From NCBI GenBank assembly GCA_964426305.1, contig CAYRPO010000045.1:1-6244 (forward strand): a stretch of 6,244 nucleotides of DNA. Direction: 5' to 3'. The notes under the pieces were generated by a model. It searched no databases and was not told where the DNA came from. It was given only the letters and a program-made list of their open reading frames with translations. The stretch is from CAYRPO01 sp964426305 (GTDB taxonomy: Bacteria; Patescibacteriota; Saccharimonadia; Saccharimonadales; CAIOMD01). Made by a program: the position numbers and the translations under genes. Shown here piece by piece: positions 4,415 through 6,244 of the stretch; position 1 is the first letter of the stretch, and every line of letters begins with the position of its first letter.

Positions 4415-6244
4415 TTAGCGGGTCAGAAATTCGTCGCGGGGGTCGGTAGTAACTTCGATATGTCGAGCACCATCTTCCGCAGGAGTCTCTGACACACCGA
4501 ACGCTTCATCCATACTACGTACCAACACTTCACGCGGGCGTGAGCCGTCGGCTGCGCCGATGATGCCCTGCTCTTCCATCATGTCGATCAGTCGACTAGC
4601 GCGGCCATAGCCGATTCGCAAACGTCGTTGCAGCAAGCTTGTACTAGCCTTGCCGCCTTCGATCACCACGCGTACGGCGTCGTGCCACATGTCATCGTCA
4701 GCATCATTACCGCCGGCATGCTCGACAACAATCCCACCCTTACCGTTTAGCTGAACAGGCATACTAACAACTTCGTCGTCATACTGCGGATCGCGTTGTT
4801 CGCGCAAAAAGTCGGTAACTTTCATGGTCTCGCCGTCGTCGATGAATGCGCCCTGCACACGAATTGGCTTAGGCATCTCTTGCGTCTTGAACAACATGTC
4901 ACCCATGCCTAGTAGCTTTTCGGCGCCCACGCCGTCGATGATTGTTCGTGAGTCAACCTGGCTGGTTACCGTAAAAGCGATTCGTGCAGGTACGTTAGCC
5001 TTGATCAGGCCGGTGATCACATCGACGCTTGGGCGCTGGGTAGCTAGCACCAAGTGAATGCCTGCTGCACGAGCTTTTTGTGCCAAACGCACAATCAGCG
5101 CCTCAACATCTCGTGCGGCCATCATCATCAGGTCAGCCAGCTCGTCGATGACGATCACTATGTACGGCATGCCTTCTTCTTTTTTGAGTTCATTGTATTC
5201 GGCAATGTTTCGCTTGCTCACATCGCCAAACGTACGCAAACGTCGCTCCATCTCGGCGACCGCCCACTTGAGCGCCGATATACACTTCTCGGGCTCGACA
5301 ATCACTGGTGTCAGTAGATGCGGGATGTTGTTGTACGGGGTTAGTTCAACCGTCTTTGGGTCAACCAAGATCAGTTTTAGATCACTCGGACTGTTGCGAT
5401 ACAGCATGCTCGTAAGCAGCGTGTTGATCATGACTGATTTACCAGACCCAGTTTGACCGGCAATCAGCAAGTGAGGCATCTTGTCGAGCTGTCCAACGAC
5501 CGGATTGCCAGCGATGTCCTTGCCAATCGCAAACGACAGCGACGACTTTTTTTTGGCCCATTCACTCGACGACAGTATACTTGCTACTCGCACCGTTGCC
5601 GATGTGATGTTTGGCACTTCAATGCCCACAGCACGCTTACCAGGGATTGGTGCCTCGATACGAATTGACGTGGCCGCTAGGTCATACGCAATGTTGTCAC
5701 TCAATGACACGATTTTGCTCATCTTCACACCGTTGTTTGGCTTCAACGTATACTGCGTCACTCGCGGGCCAACATTAGCACCTTCCATCTCGACTTCGAT
5801 ATTGAAGTTGGCCAGACCCTCACGAATAATTTCGGCTCGCTCTTCGACATTGCCGGGGTCAGCTTTATCTTGCTTTTGGTTTAGCAGGTGCAAGCCTGGG
5901 AATTTCCAGTTTGGATCACTAGCGGCAGTCAGCGCAGCATGGTCTTCGGTATTGGTTAGCTTAGGGGCGCTGTTTTTTAAACCAGCCCCACGTGCCGCTA
6001 CGGGCTGCCGTTCGGACTTTTCATGATGTACTGTAGGCACGCCTTCGTGCAACTTGAACTCGTGCTCTTTGTTCTTGAGCTGAGCCAAATCAGTCGCCTC
6101 GTCTTCGTCTTTCGGTTCACGTCGGAACATGCTGACAACATAGGCAAACATACGTCGCGGCGTAATACCAAACAACAACAATAGGCTCGTCAGGGCAACG
6201 AAAAAGAAAACGGCAAACGCGGTGACGCTGTTAAATATAGACAG
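4415..6244 (-). CDS. ftsK: FtsK/SpoIIIE DNA translocase (5' end outside window)
   Basis: 609 residues are visible and the frame is open to the window edge, so the N-terminus is missing; the family is usually 750-850 residues or more. This ATPase pumps chromosomal DNA through the closing division septum. Residues are counted from the first codon in the window. About 5-30 form the last transmembrane segment (VTAFAVFFFVALTSLLLLFG), followed by RR and a charged linker to about 110. The alpha-beta motor follows: Walker A GQTGSGKS at 263-270, VDPK at 294-297, Walker B IVIVIDE at 362-368, then LATQRPSVDVITGLIKANVP and SRTIIDG. The gamma winged helix at about 516-576 (SLLQRRLRIGYGRASRLIDM) normally reads chromosome orientation sequences, and a 33-residue acidic tail follows. 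A TTG at 6181 would begin inside the membrane segment and is not the start. All motor motifs are intact. Confidence 0.97.
   Translation of the reverse strand: MSIFNSVTAFAVFFFVALTSLLLLFGITPRRMFAYVVSMFRREPKDEDEATDLAQLKNKEHEFKLHEGVPTVHHEKSERQPVAARGAGLKNSAPKLTNTEDHAALTAASDPNWKFPGLHLLNQKQDKADPGNVEERAEIIREGLANFNIEVEMEGANVGPRVTQYTLKPNNGVKMSKIVSLSDNIAYDLAATSIRIEAPIPGKRAVGIEVPNITSATVRVASILSSSEWAKKKSSLSFAIGKDIAGNPVVGQLDKMPHLLIAGQTGSGKSVMINTLLTSMLYRNSPSDLKLILVDPKTVELTPYNNIPHLLTPVIVEPEKCISALKWAVAEMERRLRTFGDVSKRNIAEYNELKKEEGMPYIVIVIDELADLMMMAARDVEALIVRLAQKARAAGIHLVLATQRPSVDVITGLIKANVPARIAFTVTSQVDSRTIIDGVGAEKLLGMGDMLFKTQEMPKPIRVQGAFIDDGETMKVTDFLREQRDPQYDDEVVSMPVQLNGKGGIVVEHAGGNDADDDMWHDAVRVVIEGGKASTSLLQRRLRIGYGRASRLIDMMEEQGIIGAADGSRPREVLVRSMDEAFGVSETPAEDGARHIEVTTDPRDEFLTR

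Noticed and set aside
4408..4419. Palindrome GCTAA-aa-TTAGC at the ftsK stop as a terminator
   Set aside because: The 2-base loop cannot form a normal hairpin and there is no following T-run.
5481..6026. Plus-strand open frame of 181 aa opposite ftsK
   Set aside because: It lies wholly antisense to the intact FtsK linker and motor domain, with no family resemblance or ribosome binding site.
6179..6181. TTG as the start of ftsK
   Set aside because: The frame continues upstream to the window edge and encodes a hydrophobic membrane segment typical of the FtsK N-terminal region; the gene is cut by the window, not started here.

Overview
The window looks like a piece of a Candidate Phyla Radiation (CPR) genome, most likely Saccharibacteria (TM7). 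The reasons are the compact layout, a lone rpsF-ssb-rpsR cluster followed by efp instead of rplI, an arginine-tip EF-P, and near-50% GC core genes next to one unrecognised gene. The assignment is an inference from gene content; no 16S rRNA or other marker in the window settles it. The sequence holds a run of 100 N (2781-2880), so it comes from a scaffolded draft assembly.

Layout: 1-348 (+) is the 3' end of ychF. It converges on a long block in which every gene lies on the minus strand. Reading that block in the direction of transcription, from the right edge leftwards: the 3' part of an ftsK/spoIIIE DNA translocase gene (6244-4415, cut by the window edge); an unrecognised 270-aa protein with an HNH-like His pattern (4326-3514); then rpsF (bS6), ssb (cut by the gap), rpsR (bS18, cut by the gap), efp (EF-P) and tlyA (rRNA 2'-O-methyltransferase); and last a GC-rich gene for a small secreted Lys/Ala-repeat protein (1124-456). 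The block ends at two hairpins (450-377), the second followed by a U-tract, facing the end of ychF.

The rpsF-ssb-rpsR-efp-tlyA series reads as one translation-centred operon: two small-subunit proteins, the single-strand DNA binding protein usually encoded between them, the factor that rescues polyproline-stalled ribosomes, and an rRNA methyltransferase. A good sigma70-type promoter (TTGAAA-17-TACAAT) precedes rpsF and overlaps the stop codon of the upstream gene. A second one (perfect TTGACA) overlaps the tlyA stop codon and would drive the secreted-protein gene separately. No convincing terminator is seen between rpsF and the tandem hairpins.

The parts least explained by standard biology are the secreted repeat protein in its GC-rich island, and the 270-aa gene, whose first 34 codons contain a perfect 14-bp hairpin and a second hairpin followed by a short U-run.
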